A stretch of DNA of 64,000 bases from Sphingobacteriales bacterium 50-39 (GCA_001898505.1 MKTZ01000027.1:432990-496989), one strand, 5' to 3'. Positions 16,785 to 26,433 are shown, counted from the first letter of the stretch. Notes: generated by a model not told the origin, from the sequence alone. Translations and numbers: made by a program.

Positions 16785-19208
16785 TCACTCCTCCTTCAGG
16801 GAGCTGACCGGGTTTATACGGGCTGCCCGTAAGGTCAGCCACCCCGTCGAGGTCAGAATGATGATGATCAGCACCGGCACAGGGGCTAGCAGCAGGGCCC
16901 AGCTGAAGGGCGCCCGGAAGGCAAAACTCTTCATCCATTGATGGATGGCTATCAGCGACAGCGGGAGGGCGATAAGGGCAGCCGGCAGTATCAGGCGGAT
17001 GAGGTCCCAGGTCAGCAGGGACATGATCTGGCCCACGGAAGCGCCCAATACTTTGCGGACGCCGATCTCCCGAGTCCTTCGGGCCGCTGAAAAGGCCGTC
17101 AATCCCAGCAGACCGATGATCCCGATGAAGATGGACAGACTGCAAAACAATCCTGCGACGCGGGCAAAATTCCGGTCGCTCTGATAAGCGCGGTCATAGA
17201 ATTCGTCCAGGAAAAAGTTGTCGAAAGAAGACTCGGGGAAGAACCTGTCCCAGATCTTGTGTACTTTTTCTATTGTCCCCGTCATGTCCTTTGTGGAGAC
17301 CTTGACCGAGATATATTGATTTGGTATCCATCCATAGGCCGGGTCCATAAAAAGGATCAAGGGCGTGTATGCCATTTGCAGCGACTGCTGATGATAATCG
17401 CGAATGACCCCGATGACCTTGTCCGTTCGTCCCGGATTTACCTCCAGCCATACCTGCTGCCCCACAGCATCCTGCGACGAGGCAAAACCCAGCAGTCTGA
17501 CGGCGGATTCATTCAGCACCAGACCCATGCTGTCCGTGGGCTGGCTTTTGTCGAACGCCCGTCCCGCTATTATATCCAGGTGATACTGGGGGATAAAGTC
17601 GTGGTCTACTTTCAACATCTCATATGTGCGCTCTTCCGACTTGTCAGCGCCGAAACGCCGGTTGGCCAGGAACATACCCACCTCCCTGCCCGGCACCGCG
17701 CCCGAGCCCGTGACACCCGTGATGCCCGGCAATGCCGACAGTGCCTGTTTCAATGCCGCGAACTTTGTATCATAGCCCGTAGTGCTGACCGGCGCCTTGA
17801 GCACGAGTGTCTGTTGTATCTCCACGCCCGGATGTTGGCTGTTCATGTACATAATCTGTCTGTATATGGCCAGGGTCCCTGCAATGAGCGCCAGGGCCAC
17901 GACAAACTGGAAAGTAACCAGTCCCCGCCTTATATACGTTCCGGCCCGCGAGAAGGAGTAGCGTCCTTTCAACACCGCAATGGGCTCGAACCTTGTCAAC
18001 ACGAATGCTGGATAAATGCCGGAGAGGACGACCGCCGCCAGGAATACCCATCCCACCGTGCGGCAGAAGGAGCCGTCGATGACCTCCGCATATCCATGAT
18101 CGATGCCCAGCCAGGCAGGGAGCAGCGCGCCTGCCGATGCCGACAGCGCTATGCCCAGTATGAAGGCCAGCCCTCCGAGGAGAAGGGACTCCAGGAGGAA
18201 CTGGATCATCAGCTGGCCCGGACGTGCGCCGCTGACCTTGCGTATACCCACTTCTTTTGCCCTCTCCAATGCCCTGGCCGTGGAGAGATTGATATAATTG
18301 ATGCAGGCCATCAGCAGGATCAACAGCGACAGGATATCCAGGAATTGCACGGCACGGCGATTGCCTTTGGACTCCACTTCGTATGGTTTGGCCGTATTGA
18401 GATGTATGTCTTCCATGGGTACCAGATGAATGGCCCATCGGAGGTCCTTGAGTGCGGGACCATTCTTATAACCTTCCGCCATGGCCGGGAACCCGGCCTC
18501 CACTCGGGATGGTCTTGCGCCCGGCACCAGCTTTAGAAAAGTATAGCTTTCGTGCTGGTACCATGTCCTTTTCTGCCATTCGGGCGAGGAAGCCCAGGAG
18601 AGCAGCATGCTGAACTGCATGGTAGAATTTGGCGGAGGGTCCTTGAAGACGCCCGTCACACGGCAGGTAAGCACCGTGGAAATGGTGCTTACCTCAAGAA
18701 TTTTTCCCAGCGGATCCTCATTCCCAAAATATTTATGCGCGGCGGAGGCCGATATGACCACGGAATTGACGTCTTTTAATGCCGTGGCTTTGTCGCCCTT
18801 ATCCCATCCGTATGGAAAGAAGGAAAAGAAATTACTGTCCGCAAAACAGACATGCGTCTCTCTGAAACGGATATTACCATTGCGGACGACGCGTTCGGAG
18901 TTATTCCAGTTGATCCTGGTATAATCGGCGACCTCGGGGAAATGGTCCTTCAATGCAAGCGCATATCCATTGGTGCTCGTCGGCCAGTCGTCCGTCAACT
19001 GGCTGCCCCTGTAAAAACTGCTTTCCACCCTATACACTGTGCTGCCCGCAGGCGTCAGCATCCTGTCATAACTGCGTTCCCACCGGACATAAGCGCTGAT
19101 GCAGATAAAGGCTGCCAGGCCAAGCGCCAGGCCGAGGGTATTGATGATCGTACTGGTCCTGTTGCGGAGCAGGTTGCGAAAAGCTGTTTTTATGTAATTT
19201 CTGAACAT
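16785..19208 (-). CDS. MacB/FtsX-type ABC transporter permease
   Basis: The 807-residue protein has the layout of Bacteroidota FtsX permeases: an N-terminal helix (MFRNYIKTAFRNLLRNRTST...LGLALGLAAF), a periplasmic MacB_PCD domain, three helices around residues 290-400 with the cytoplasmic AKEVGIRKVSGARPGQLMIQFL loop, a second extracellular domain, and a final FtsX unit with RTREIGVRKVLGASVGQIM. Such proteins couple to a separate MacB-like ATPase and transmit force across the envelope to export lipoproteins, peptides or drugs; no ATPase gene is adjacent. A second permease of the same class lies at 60468-62933. The start ATG at 19208 is divergent from the GH95 gene. Confidence 0.92.
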   Translation of the reverse strand: MFRNYIKTAFRNLLRNRTSTIINTLGLALGLAAFICISAYVRWERSYDRMLTPAGSTVYRVESSFYRGSQLTDDWPTSTNGYALALKDHFPEVADYTRINWNNSERVVRNGNIRFRETHVCFADSNFFSFFPYGWDKGDKATALKDVNSVVISASAAHKYFGNEDPLGKILEVSTISTVLTCRVTGVFKDPPPNSTMQFSMLLSWASSPEWQKRTWYQHESYTFLKLVPGARPSRVEAGFPAMAEGYKNGPALKDLRWAIHLVPMEDIHLNTAKPYEVESKGNRRAVQFLDILSLLILLMACINYINLSTARALERAKEVGIRKVSGARPGQLMIQFLLESLLLGGLAFILGIALSASAGALLPAWLGIDHGYAEVIDGSFCRTVGWVFLAAVVLSGIYPAFVLTRFEPIAVLKGRYSFSRAGTYIRRGLVTFQFVVALALIAGTLAIYRQIMYMNSQHPGVEIQQTLVLKAPVSTTGYDTKFAALKQALSALPGITGVTGSGAVPGREVGMFLANRRFGADKSEERTYEMLKVDHDFIPQYHLDIIAGRAFDKSQPTDSMGLVLNESAVRLLGFASSQDAVGQQVWLEVNPGRTDKVIGVIRDYHQQSLQMAYTPLILFMDPAYGWIPNQYISVKVSTKDMTGTIEKVHKIWDRFFPESSFDNFFLDEFYDRAYQSDRNFARVAGLFCSLSIFIGIIGLLGLTAFSAARRTREIGVRKVLGASVGQIMSLLTWDLIRLILPAALIALPLSLIAIHQWMKSFAFRAPFSWALLLAPVPVLIIIILTSTGWLTLRAARINPVSSLKEE

Positions 19209-19235
19209 AGTGAAAAGTATTGGCCAATATACTCA

Positions 19236-19243
19236 TATTTTTG
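19236..19243 (+). promoter_or_regulatory. Possible -7 promoter element TATTTTTG for the GH95 gene
   Basis: TATTTTTG matches the Bacteroidota -7 consensus TAnnTTTG and ends 22 bp before the GH95 ATG. A TTG at 19220-19222 is only 13 bp upstream, shorter than the usual spacing, so the -33 part is weak. Confidence 0.33.
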
Positions 19244-19265
19244 AGCTCCCTGATCAACGACGCAT

Positions 19266-21485
19266 ATGATGATAAAAAGACTTTTGGTTTTTTCCATAGC
19301 CACAGCATTTTCACTTATTACCCGAGCCCAGGACCTGAAGATCTGGGATATCCGACCCGCCAAAACATGGATGACGGAAGCCTATCCTATGGGGAATGGC
19401 AGCATAGGGGGTATGGTATTCGGGGGAATAGCCCATGAACACATACAATTGAATGAGATCAGCCTTTGGACCGGCGACGAGACCAATACCGGCGCGTACC
19501 AGGCCCTGGGCGATCTGTTTATCGACCTTTCGCATAAGGATAGTTCGGAGACCTATCGCAGGGAGCTCGACCTTGGCAGCGCCCTGCAGCAAGTATCCTA
19601 TACCGTGGATGGGGTACGATACAAGCGGGAATATTTCTGCAGCCATCCCGACCAGGTAATGGTACTGCGTTACGCCGCAGACCGAAAAGGCGCGTATACA
19701 GGCATCATACGATTGAAAGATGCGCATGTCGCCCGAACCAGCACCGAAGGCACGACCCTTGTCATCAATGGCGTGCTGGAGAACGGACTTCATTATGATG
19801 CCCGTGCACTTGTGCGTGTAGAAGGAGGGGAGATCATACCCGGCGCCGACAGTACCGTGCAGGTGCGTAATGCCGATGGGTTTACCATCTATCTCGCAGC
19901 GGGCACCGACTACAGCAACCGGCGCAGCCAGCAATGGAGGGGGCAGGACCCTACCGGGAGGGATCGACGTATCCTGACCGCTGCTGCATTCAAAGGTTTT
20001 GATCAGCTAAAATCCCGCCACCAGTATGATTACCGGGGCCTGTTTGGAAGAGTGTCCCTGCGACTGGGCAATACTCCCGCATCAGTGCAGGCATTGCCTA
20101 CTTACCAGCGACTGCTGAATTACAGAAACGTGCCCGATCACGGCATCGAGGCATTGCTGTTCCAATACGGACGCTATCTGTTGATCAGCAGCTCCCGCAA
20201 GGGCGGGCTACCCGCCAATCTACAGGGATTGTGGAATGACAGCAATACACCACCCTGGCGGAGCGATTACCATTCCAATATCAATATCGAGATGAATTAC
20301 TGGCTGGCCGAGCCAACCAATCTTTCGGAATGTCATTTCCCTTATCTGGAATATATCAACAGCATGCGGGAGGTGAAAAAGGAACATACTGTGAAGGAAT
20401 ATCCTGGCGTGCGGGGCTGGACCGTGCGAACCGAGAACAATATCTTTGGCGGCGAAAGCTTTTTGTGGAATACGCCCGGCAGCGCCTGGTATGTTCAGGC
20501 CATCTGGGAGCATTATGCTTTTACCCGAGACAAGGCCTGGCTTGGCGGCTTTGGCTATCCTGTTTTGAAAGAGATCGTGGAATTCTGGGATGATCATCTG
20601 AAGCGCCGGCCTGACGGAACGCTGGTCTCTCCGATGGGATGGTCCCCCGAACATGGACCAACCGAGGATGGGGTGACATATGACCAGGAGATCGTATACG
20701 ACCTTTTTACCAACTATATTGCAGCGGCCGACACCTTGCATATCGACAGGGCTTACCGGGATCATGTCGCCGACATGCGCGAGCATTTATTAAAACCCAG
20801 GATCGGCCAATGGGGGCAGCTGCAGGAATGGGAGACGGACCGTGATGACCCCAAGGACAACCATCGTCATGCATCGCATCTATTTGCCCTCCATCCCGGC
20901 AAACAGATCAGCGTCAATAAGACGCCCGAACTGGCGAATGCCGCCCGGGTCAGTCTGCAGGCGAGGGGGGATGCTTCCACCGGATGGTCCATGGCGTGGA
21001 AAATGAATTTCTGGGCGCGGCTCCAGGATGGGAACCATGCGTATACCATCTTAAAAAACTTTATAACGCTGGTGGGCGGGTCCGGTGTGGACTATAACGA
21101 AGGGGGCGGTATCTATTCCAACCTGCTCTGCGCGCATCCGCCCTTCCAGATAGACGGCAACTTCGGATATACGGCAGGGATCGCCGAGATGCTGCTCCAA
21201 AGCCAGACCGATGAGCTGCAATTCCTTCCCGCGCTGCCCGATGGATGGGCCGATGGGGAGGTCAGGGGATTAAAGGCAAGAGGCAATTTCGAGATCACGG
21301 ATATGCAATGGAAGAATGGCCATATCGTCCGGCTGACCATCCGGAGCCTGTCCGGCGGCAACTGTTTTATACGTGTACCCAATGCATTGAAAGGAACGCT
21401 CTCGAAGGTGTCCGAAACCGGCGGTCAGTGGAGATACCGATGTTCCACCAGGGCCGGCGGGGTATATGCCTTTACTTCCCTTTGA
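19266..21485 (+). CDS. Glycoside hydrolase family 95 (alpha-L-fucosidase/galactosidase)
   Basis: The 739-residue protein has a signal peptide (LLVFSIATAFSLITRAQ) and the GH95 order of motifs: WMTEAYPMGNGSIGGMVFGG, LNEISLWTGDE near 60, then RYLLISSSRKGGLPANLQG near 300, the HSNINIEMNYWLAE block, and the C-terminal FQIDGNFGYTAGIAEMLLQS. The family inverts alpha-1,2-fucosyl and some alpha-galactosyl bonds on host glycans and plant xyloglucan, using an Asp with asparagines as general base. It is slightly shorter than many GH95 enzymes. No SusC/SusD pair is adjacent, so it may be an isolated periplasmic exo-enzyme. Its 3' end overlaps the converging lipoprotein gene by 14 bp. Confidence 0.93.
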   Translation: MMIKRLLVFSIATAFSLITRAQDLKIWDIRPAKTWMTEAYPMGNGSIGGMVFGGIAHEHIQLNEISLWTGDETNTGAYQALGDLFIDLSHKDSSETYRRELDLGSALQQVSYTVDGVRYKREYFCSHPDQVMVLRYAADRKGAYTGIIRLKDAHVARTSTEGTTLVINGVLENGLHYDARALVRVEGGEIIPGADSTVQVRNADGFTIYLAAGTDYSNRRSQQWRGQDPTGRDRRILTAAAFKGFDQLKSRHQYDYRGLFGRVSLRLGNTPASVQALPTYQRLLNYRNVPDHGIEALLFQYGRYLLISSSRKGGLPANLQGLWNDSNTPPWRSDYHSNINIEMNYWLAEPTNLSECHFPYLEYINSMREVKKEHTVKEYPGVRGWTVRTENNIFGGESFLWNTPGSAWYVQAIWEHYAFTRDKAWLGGFGYPVLKEIVEFWDDHLKRRPDGTLVSPMGWSPEHGPTEDGVTYDQEIVYDLFTNYIAAADTLHIDRAYRDHVADMREHLLKPRIGQWGQLQEWETDRDDPKDNHRHASHLFALHPGKQISVNKTPELANAARVSLQARGDASTGWSMAWKMNFWARLQDGNHAYTILKNFITLVGGSGVDYNEGGGIYSNLLCAHPPFQIDGNFGYTAGIAEMLLQSQTDELQFLPALPDGWADGEVRGLKARGNFEITDMQWKNGHIVRLTIRSLSGGNCFIRVPNALKGTLSKVSETGGQWRYRCSTRAGGVYAFTSL

Positions 21486-22584
21486 CATCGTCCACCTCGA
21501 CGAGCTTTTTCAGATCAGGGTGATAGGAGTAGATGACCTCGAGGTTTGGCTCACCGAGATAATTACTGTCCCTGGCTTCGCGGATCAGCTGCGCTGCCTT
21601 GTCTTCGTTATGGGTATAGAAATAGGTCTCCATCAACTCGATCGTACCTTTTTTGAATTTTGGCATATTCGTATGGAGCCGTTGCAAGCATTCCTGGGAA
21701 TGGATGGTATCTTTCATCAGGAGGTAGATCAGGCCCCGCTGATAGTCCTGGTAAGGGTCCTTGTCGATGAGTGAATCCAGCTTGTTGACCGACGCCATGG
21801 CCATGGGATAATCTTTCTGAAGGACATAGGCGTCTATCATCAGCAAATACATATTGGCGTCTTTTGGGTACAGGGATCTGTATTCATTCAGCGCCTGGAT
21901 ATATTTGTCGTTGTCCAGTTTGGAGCAGAGCTGGATATGGATCATCTGGTATGCCTTTTCCTTTTTTACCTGATCCGGGAGCTCATCGAACAGGTTTAGC
22001 GCCTTTTCATTTTCACCCTGCGCTATGAGCGTCTTTATAGCCTGGATCTTTTCGATCTTTGCAAGGTCTTCTTTTGGCATGTTCTGGTTGGTCAGCTGCA
22101 AGGCATCCGCGATGGTCTTGCTAAGGTTTTCCCCGCTCATGTAGATGAATACATCCGCCGCCCTGACCGCGTCTTCTCTTTTGACCAGCTCATAGTCGTG
22201 GTAATTCACGCCGCCCGGTCCATACAGCCGAAAGAGGATATGCTGCTTTTTATCTTTTTCGTATTGTTTGATCAGCTCGTAACTGCCCTCCTTGCCCATG
22301 GCGTCGACGACCGCCTTGCCATACTGGCCTTGCTGAAAGCCCTGGATAGCGCCTTTGATGAGCGTCTTACTCATGAACAGGCCGCCTGCGCCGGAGATCC
22401 TGTGAGAAAACTCTTTCTCGTCGAATATATTATTGAGGACAGTATAGTCGTGGTTAGCGACAGAGTACTCGATGCGGCGGGCCAGCTTTATGGCTTCGTC
22501 CTTGCTGACCGGCCTCTCCGGCAGGGAGCAGGAGCAGAGGTGCAGGGTAAGGAGGAGCAGGCACGCGTAGAACAGGCGGGTCAT
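21472..22584 (-). CDS. Lipoprotein with TPR-like helical repeats, unknown function
   Basis: The 370-residue product starts with a lipoprotein signal (MTRLFYACLLLLTLHLCSCS). A domain of about 150 residues follows (SKDEAIKLARRIEYSVANHDYT onward), then a helical region with TPR-like pairs (ALNLFDELPDQVKKEKAYQ, ALNEYRSLYPKDANMYLLMI, YPMAMASVNKLDSL). I recognise no enzymatic motif. The ATG at 22584 was chosen for the signal sequence; the reading frame extends upstream into unrelated sequence. It probably sits on the outer or inner membrane facing the periplasm and mediates protein contacts. It is divergent from the beta-lactamase-like gene and converges on GH95. Confidence 0.78.
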   Translation of the reverse strand: MTRLFYACLLLLTLHLCSCSLPERPVSKDEAIKLARRIEYSVANHDYTVLNNIFDEKEFSHRISGAGGLFMSKTLIKGAIQGFQQGQYGKAVVDAMGKEGSYELIKQYEKDKKQHILFRLYGPGGVNYHDYELVKREDAVRAADVFIYMSGENLSKTIADALQLTNQNMPKEDLAKIEKIQAIKTLIAQGENEKALNLFDELPDQVKKEKAYQMIHIQLCSKLDNDKYIQALNEYRSLYPKDANMYLLMIDAYVLQKDYPMAMASVNKLDSLIDKDPYQDYQRGLIYLLMKDTIHSQECLQRLHTNMPKFKKGTIELMETYFYTHNEDKAAQLIREARDSNYLGEPNLEVIYSYHPDLKKLVEVDDVKGK

Positions 22585-22663
22585 AAGTATTGATTTTGGG
22601 CGGAAAATAATAAAAGAACCCAGCAAATGCAAGGTATTTTGCCAAATCGGTCTAAATTCACCC

Positions 22664-23590
22664 ATGCAACGATATATACGACCCACCGCCCTCTTTTTGT
22701 TATTTTTCTTTACAGCGGAGACCGTCTTTTCACAATACAAGCCGGATAGGAAACTGGAGGAAAAGCTACAAGCGCTTACCGACACGTTCCATGGTGTTGC
22801 GGGTGTATATGTACGCAACCTGCGTACAGGCAAGGAGGTTACCATCAACGCGGATACCGTTTTCCCTACGGCCAGCATCATCAAGGTCCCTATTCTTGTA
22901 GGTATCTTCGACAAGATCCAACAAGGGGAGTTCCCATATCATCAACCCCTTGTATACCGCGACTCCATGTCGCGGAAAGGGTCGGGTCTTATGCAATTCT
23001 TCCGGGATTCAACGGCCACCGATCTGCAGACTGCTATCACGCTGATGATCACGCATAGTGACAATGCCGCCGCTGTATGGTGCGAGCGGCTGGCGGGCGG
23101 AGGGGCTGCCATCAATGCATGGCTGTCTGCTCATGGGTTTGAATACACGCGCCTGAATGCAAGGACGGCAGGGAGGGAGCAGGCGCGTCAGCAGTATGGG
23201 TGGGGGCAGACCACGCCCCGGGAGATGGCGAGGCTGGTGAGCATGATAAGGAACGACGCCGTCGTCAGTCCTGCGGCCAGTCAAACCATGTATCGTATCA
23301 TGACGCATGTATTCTGGGATGAATATGCGCTTTACCCTCTGCCGCCGTATGTGCAGGCGGCCTCGAAGCAGGGGATGGTGGATGACAGCCGGAGCGAGGT
23401 GGTGCTGGTGAATGCGCCGCATGGGGATTATGTGTTCTATGTGGCTACGAAGAACAATAAGGATCAGCGATGGGTACCCGAGAATGAGGCCTGGCAGCTG
23501 GCCCGGAGGGTCTCTGCGCTGTTGTGGGATTATTTTGAACCCAAATCAAAATGGAAGCCGGCGGAAGGGTCGGAGAAGCTGTGGTATTAG
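22664..23590 (+). CDS. Class A beta-lactamase-like serine hydrolase, secreted
   Basis: The 308-residue protein has a signal peptide ending near VFSQ and a class A fold with the SxxK motif in PTASIIKVP (near 70), SDN in ITHSDNAAA (near 130), the TTPREMARL helix start, and KQG where most active enzymes have KTG/KSG (near 228). The omega loop between SDN and TTPREM lacks a recognisable ExxLN glutamate. Family members include true penicillinases and D,D-peptidase-like or unknown hydrolases. The altered KTG and missing omega glutamate make a strong beta-lactamase doubtful; a cell-wall-related acyl enzyme is an alternative. Confidence 0.85.
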   Translation: MQRYIRPTALFLLFFFTAETVFSQYKPDRKLEEKLQALTDTFHGVAGVYVRNLRTGKEVTINADTVFPTASIIKVPILVGIFDKIQQGEFPYHQPLVYRDSMSRKGSGLMQFFRDSTATDLQTAITLMITHSDNAAAVWCERLAGGGAAINAWLSAHGFEYTRLNARTAGREQARQQYGWGQTTPREMARLVSMIRNDAVVSPAASQTMYRIMTHVFWDEYALYPLPPYVQAASKQGMVDDSRSEVVLVNAPHGDYVFYVATKNNKDQRWVPENEAWQLARRVSALLWDYFEPKSKWKPAEGSEKLWY

Positions 23591-23691
23591 CGGATGGAAT
23601 CCGTGGTGTTCGTCACTTTGATCTTATCTTTCGTCACAAATCGTCCATTGTCCGGATGATCGGGAGTATCCTTGCAGGAATTATTTGACTT

Positions 23692-24678
23692 ATGAAACCT
23701 TATATCCTTATTATTGGCTTTTTGCTGCCTTCTGCCCTTTTTGCCCAGGCGGATCATACCGAGGCATATTACAGGCAGGCGGTGAAGAAGCTCGATTCGA
23801 TGAGAGCCATTTGCCCTGACAGTTTATCCACTCCCCGTATAAAAGAGCTGGACAGCAGCCCTGCGGCGAATGAATACCTTCGGAAGCTGGTTGTAGCCGC
23901 CTTCCGATGGGAGGGGGAACACTGCCGTGATATAAATGAGTTAAAAGCACGTGTGGAAAAGGTGTTTGCCCTGCCGCTGGATACTATTCAAAGTATCAGT
24001 AACCGGTGGGGAGAAGACTATCTCGTATGGCTGTATGCGCGGCGTTTGTTATCTCCTGAACTGCAGGAAAGGTTCCTTATAAACTGGCTGGATTTTCATG
24101 TAGAAGAGGAATGGCTGTCACATGCGAGACGTTATTTAAGCGAGCTGGAGGTATATTTTCCCCGCAGCAGGTATATAAACGAAGCAAGGGCTAAAGTGCG
24201 GGCGCTGGAATCGCAGGTAGAGGCCGGGAAGAAAAATCCCCATATCCTATTTCGGGGACCGGTGCATTCTTTGAACGAACTCGTCGCGCCGTACAAAGGG
24301 AAGGTGGTGTATCTGGATGTATGGGGCACCTGGTGTGGGCCCTGCCGGGAGGAAATGAAATATGCCGCTGCATTGAAGCAACATGTGGACAGCTCGAAGG
24401 TCGTCTTTCTTTACCTGGACGAGGATGCGGATGAAAAAGACGGCCAATGGCGGGAATATGTGCAAATGAACAATATCACCGGGGAGCACCTGCGGATGAA
24501 TGAACAGGATATCGGGGTAATCTGGGAAGCGCTCCTGCCGGACAGCCCGTTGGCACGGACGTATCCAAGGTTTTTTATCTTTGGCAGGAACGGAAAGCTG
24601 GTGCAGGCCAATGCGAAGCGACCGTCGGATGAGGAAGTATTGTACAACCAACTTAAGGAGGCCATCGACGCGCCCTAA
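23692..24678 (+). CDS. TlpA-like thioredoxin-domain protein, periplasmic
   Basis: The 328-residue protein has a signal peptide (LIIGFLLPSALFAQ), a helical N-terminal region of about 180 residues, and a C-terminal thioredoxin domain. That domain holds the redox motif VWGTWCGPCREEM (CGPC near 215), followed by VVFLYLDEDADEK and a cis-proline region at YPRFFIFG. Bacteroidota use this layout for thiol-disulfide exchange in the periplasm, for example cytochrome c maturation or reduction of secreted proteins. It stands 101 bp after the beta-lactamase-like gene and is followed by two AhpD-like genes. The partner is unknown. Confidence 0.88.
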   Translation: MKPYILIIGFLLPSALFAQADHTEAYYRQAVKKLDSMRAICPDSLSTPRIKELDSSPAANEYLRKLVVAAFRWEGEHCRDINELKARVEKVFALPLDTIQSISNRWGEDYLVWLYARRLLSPELQERFLINWLDFHVEEEWLSHARRYLSELEVYFPRSRYINEARAKVRALESQVEAGKKNPHILFRGPVHSLNELVAPYKGKVVYLDVWGTWCGPCREEMKYAAALKQHVDSSKVVFLYLDEDADEKDGQWREYVQMNNITGEHLRMNEQDIGVIWEALLPDSPLARTYPRFFIFGRNGKLVQANAKRPSDEEVLYNQLKEAIDAP

Positions 24679-24752
24679 TTTATTACCACGGCAGGAGCCG
24701 TCAGGGCAATCATTTTTTTCATACATTTAATCTCCTGCAAAAATAACATAGT

Positions 24753-25316
24753 ATGCCACATATTGCTTTACCAGAGGAATATCCGGGCATCCGGAGCCTC
24801 TTTATGTACAGTCCGGTGACTGCCCAGCCGTTGAATGACCTGGTGCAGACCATCCTTCATGATCCGGCCACTTCCACGCTGACGCCGGGTGAGCGGGAAT
24901 TGATCGCGACGTATACATCCAGCCTGAACCATTGCAAATACTGCGCGAATACCCATGGAGCGATCGCCAAATATCAGCTGGGGGGTAATGAGCAGGTGGT
25001 AAAGGATGTAATGAAGGACCCTTCGGGGGCGGATGTCAGCGACAAACTCAAGGCGTTGTTGAAGATCGCGGCCAAAGTACAGGAGGATGGCAAGAAGGTA
25101 TCGACCGGGGATATTGCCTTTGCCAAGGAGCAAGGCGCTACCGACAAAGAGATCCATGATACGGTGCTGATAGCGGCCGCTTTTTGCATGTACAACCGTT
25201 ATGTCGACGGTCTTGCCACGTGGGCTCCCGATGATCCGGCCGTCTATGACGCCATCGGGCGGCAAAGGGCTACGGAAGGATATCACACAAAGCCTTTTAA
25301 GGTGTCTTCGAAATAA
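24753..25316 (+). CDS. Carboxymuconolactone decarboxylase / AhpD-like protein, copy 1
   Basis: The 187-residue cytoplasmic protein has the all-helical CMD/AhpD fold, with the redox and proton-relay motif ELIATYTSSLNHCKYCANTHG containing CxxC followed by histidine near residue 55-63. AhpD-like proteins with this motif reduce peroxiredoxins or act as alkylhydroperoxidases. It is one of a tandem pair: the next gene, 6 bp downstream, encodes a protein with the same plan, including the HDTVLIAAAF and YNRYVDGLA stretches. The two probably form mixed or separate multimers. Function as peroxide defence is inferred from the family. Confidence 0.88.
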   Translation: MPHIALPEEYPGIRSLFMYSPVTAQPLNDLVQTILHDPATSTLTPGERELIATYTSSLNHCKYCANTHGAIAKYQLGGNEQVVKDVMKDPSGADVSDKLKALLKIAAKVQEDGKKVSTGDIAFAKEQGATDKEIHDTVLIAAAFCMYNRYVDGLATWAPDDPAVYDAIGRQRATEGYHTKPFKVSSK

Positions 25317-25322
25317 TATTTT

Positions 25323-25874
25323 ATGCCTTATATTTCTTTAAAAGAAAATCTGCCGGGTATCACCGGCCTGCTGGAATACCGGCTCGATACCGCGTTGCCT
25401 ATCCGGCAACTGACGCATATTTTGCTGCGCGGCGAGTCGACGCTTACGGAAGGAGAGCGGGAGCTGATCGCCACCATCGTCAGTAATGGGAATGAATGTC
25501 AGTTTTGCACCGCGGCCCATACCGCCGCCGCCAACCAGTACCTGGACCCTGTCGTTGCGGAAAAAGTAAAGACGAACCTCGACGCCGCACCCGTGTCCGA
25601 AAAAATGAAGGCGCTGCTGGTCATTGCCCGGGCCGTTGGAAGGAATGGCCGGCTGGTGACACCCGAGCTAGTAGAAAAAGCGCGGGCGGAAGGGGCTACC
25701 GACCGGGAACTGCACGACACCGTACTGATCGCCGCGCTGTTCAGTCTGTACAACCGTTATGTCGACGGGCTTGCTAGTGTCACGCCCACGGACCCTGCCT
25801 TTTATGACCGATTGGGGCATATACTTAAGGATAAGGGGTATTTGCCGTCGGAGGATCGGTATGCGACCCTCTGA
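25323..25874 (+). CDS. Carboxymuconolactone decarboxylase / AhpD-like protein, copy 2
   Basis: The 183-residue protein parallels the preceding gene along its length (ISLKENLPGITGLL, LTEGERELIATIVSNGNE, HDTVLIAALFSLYNRYVDGLA). The active-site motif is ECQFCTAAH, again CxxC plus histidine. The pair clearly arose by tandem duplication, with divergence of more than half the residues by eye. The 6-bp spacing implies a single transcript. The same reaction class applies (peroxide or quinone-linked thiol redox); no separate substrate can be read from the sequence. Confidence 0.88.
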   Translation: MPYISLKENLPGITGLLEYRLDTALPIRQLTHILLRGESTLTEGERELIATIVSNGNECQFCTAAHTAAANQYLDPVVAEKVKTNLDAAPVSEKMKALLVIARAVGRNGRLVTPELVEKARAEGATDRELHDTVLIAALFSLYNRYVDGLASVTPTDPAFYDRLGHILKDKGYLPSEDRYATL

Positions 25875-26010
25875 GTGTGTTAATCTTCTCGACTTTTGTA
25901 TAAACACTGACCTGCTCAGCTAGATACTCTCTTTATTTCAACACCGGATTGTTGCAGACCGTGGGGCTGGCAAGTGAATTGACGACGCAATTTCGTATCT
26001 TGAAGACGAT

Positions 26011-26388
26011 ATGACCTACTACCAACATATCGTACTGAACCTGCATCGACGTCTTTATCCCAACGAGGATATCAGGGCCCGGATCATACAGGCTAAAAGG
26101 TATATCGACCGGCATTATTACCTGGCCCTGAGCCTCGACAAGATGGCAAGCGAGGTCTTCTTATCCAAATTCCATTTTATCCGCATATATAGAAAATACT
26201 ATGGCAAGACGCCCTATGCCTATCTGAAAGAAGTCCGGCTGGCCCGGGCAAAGGAGCTTTTACGAAGTGGCATGCCCATAAAAGATGTATGTTATGCCGT
26301 GGGATTTGACAGCATCCCTTCCTTTACCCGCCTGTATAAAGAATGGACCGGCACCTCTCCGGGCAAACAAATGAGCAATTCCGGATAA
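26011..26388 (+). CDS. Short AraC-family regulator with DNA-binding domain only
   Basis: The 125-residue protein consists almost entirely of the AraC double HTH: LSLDKMASEVFLSKFHFIR (first HTH, near 45) and KDVCYAVGFDSIPSFTRLY with GTSPGKQ (second HTH, near 90). There is no ligand-binding domain, only about 30 leader residues. In Bacteroidota such mini-AraC genes are commonly followed by a VOC/glyoxalase-like gene. Here the VOC gene beginning at 26434 is cut short, so the regulator may have lost its partner. Confidence 0.87.
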   Translation: MTYYQHIVLNLHRRLYPNEDIRARIIQAKRYIDRHYYLALSLDKMASEVFLSKFHFIRIYRKYYGKTPYAYLKEVRLARAKELLRSGMPIKDVCYAVGFDSIPSFTRLYKEWTGTSPGKQMSNSG

Positions 26389-26433
26389 GAAACTCCTCGG
26401 ACAATTGCCCACCTTTATAAAAAACAAAACGTT

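Noticed and set aside
23587..23700. Reverse-strand reading CKDTPDHPDNGRFVTKDK, ending in TAA at 23587
   Set aside because: It looks like a possible gene tail, but there is no start codon, it runs into the TlpA-like gene, and it is too short to support.
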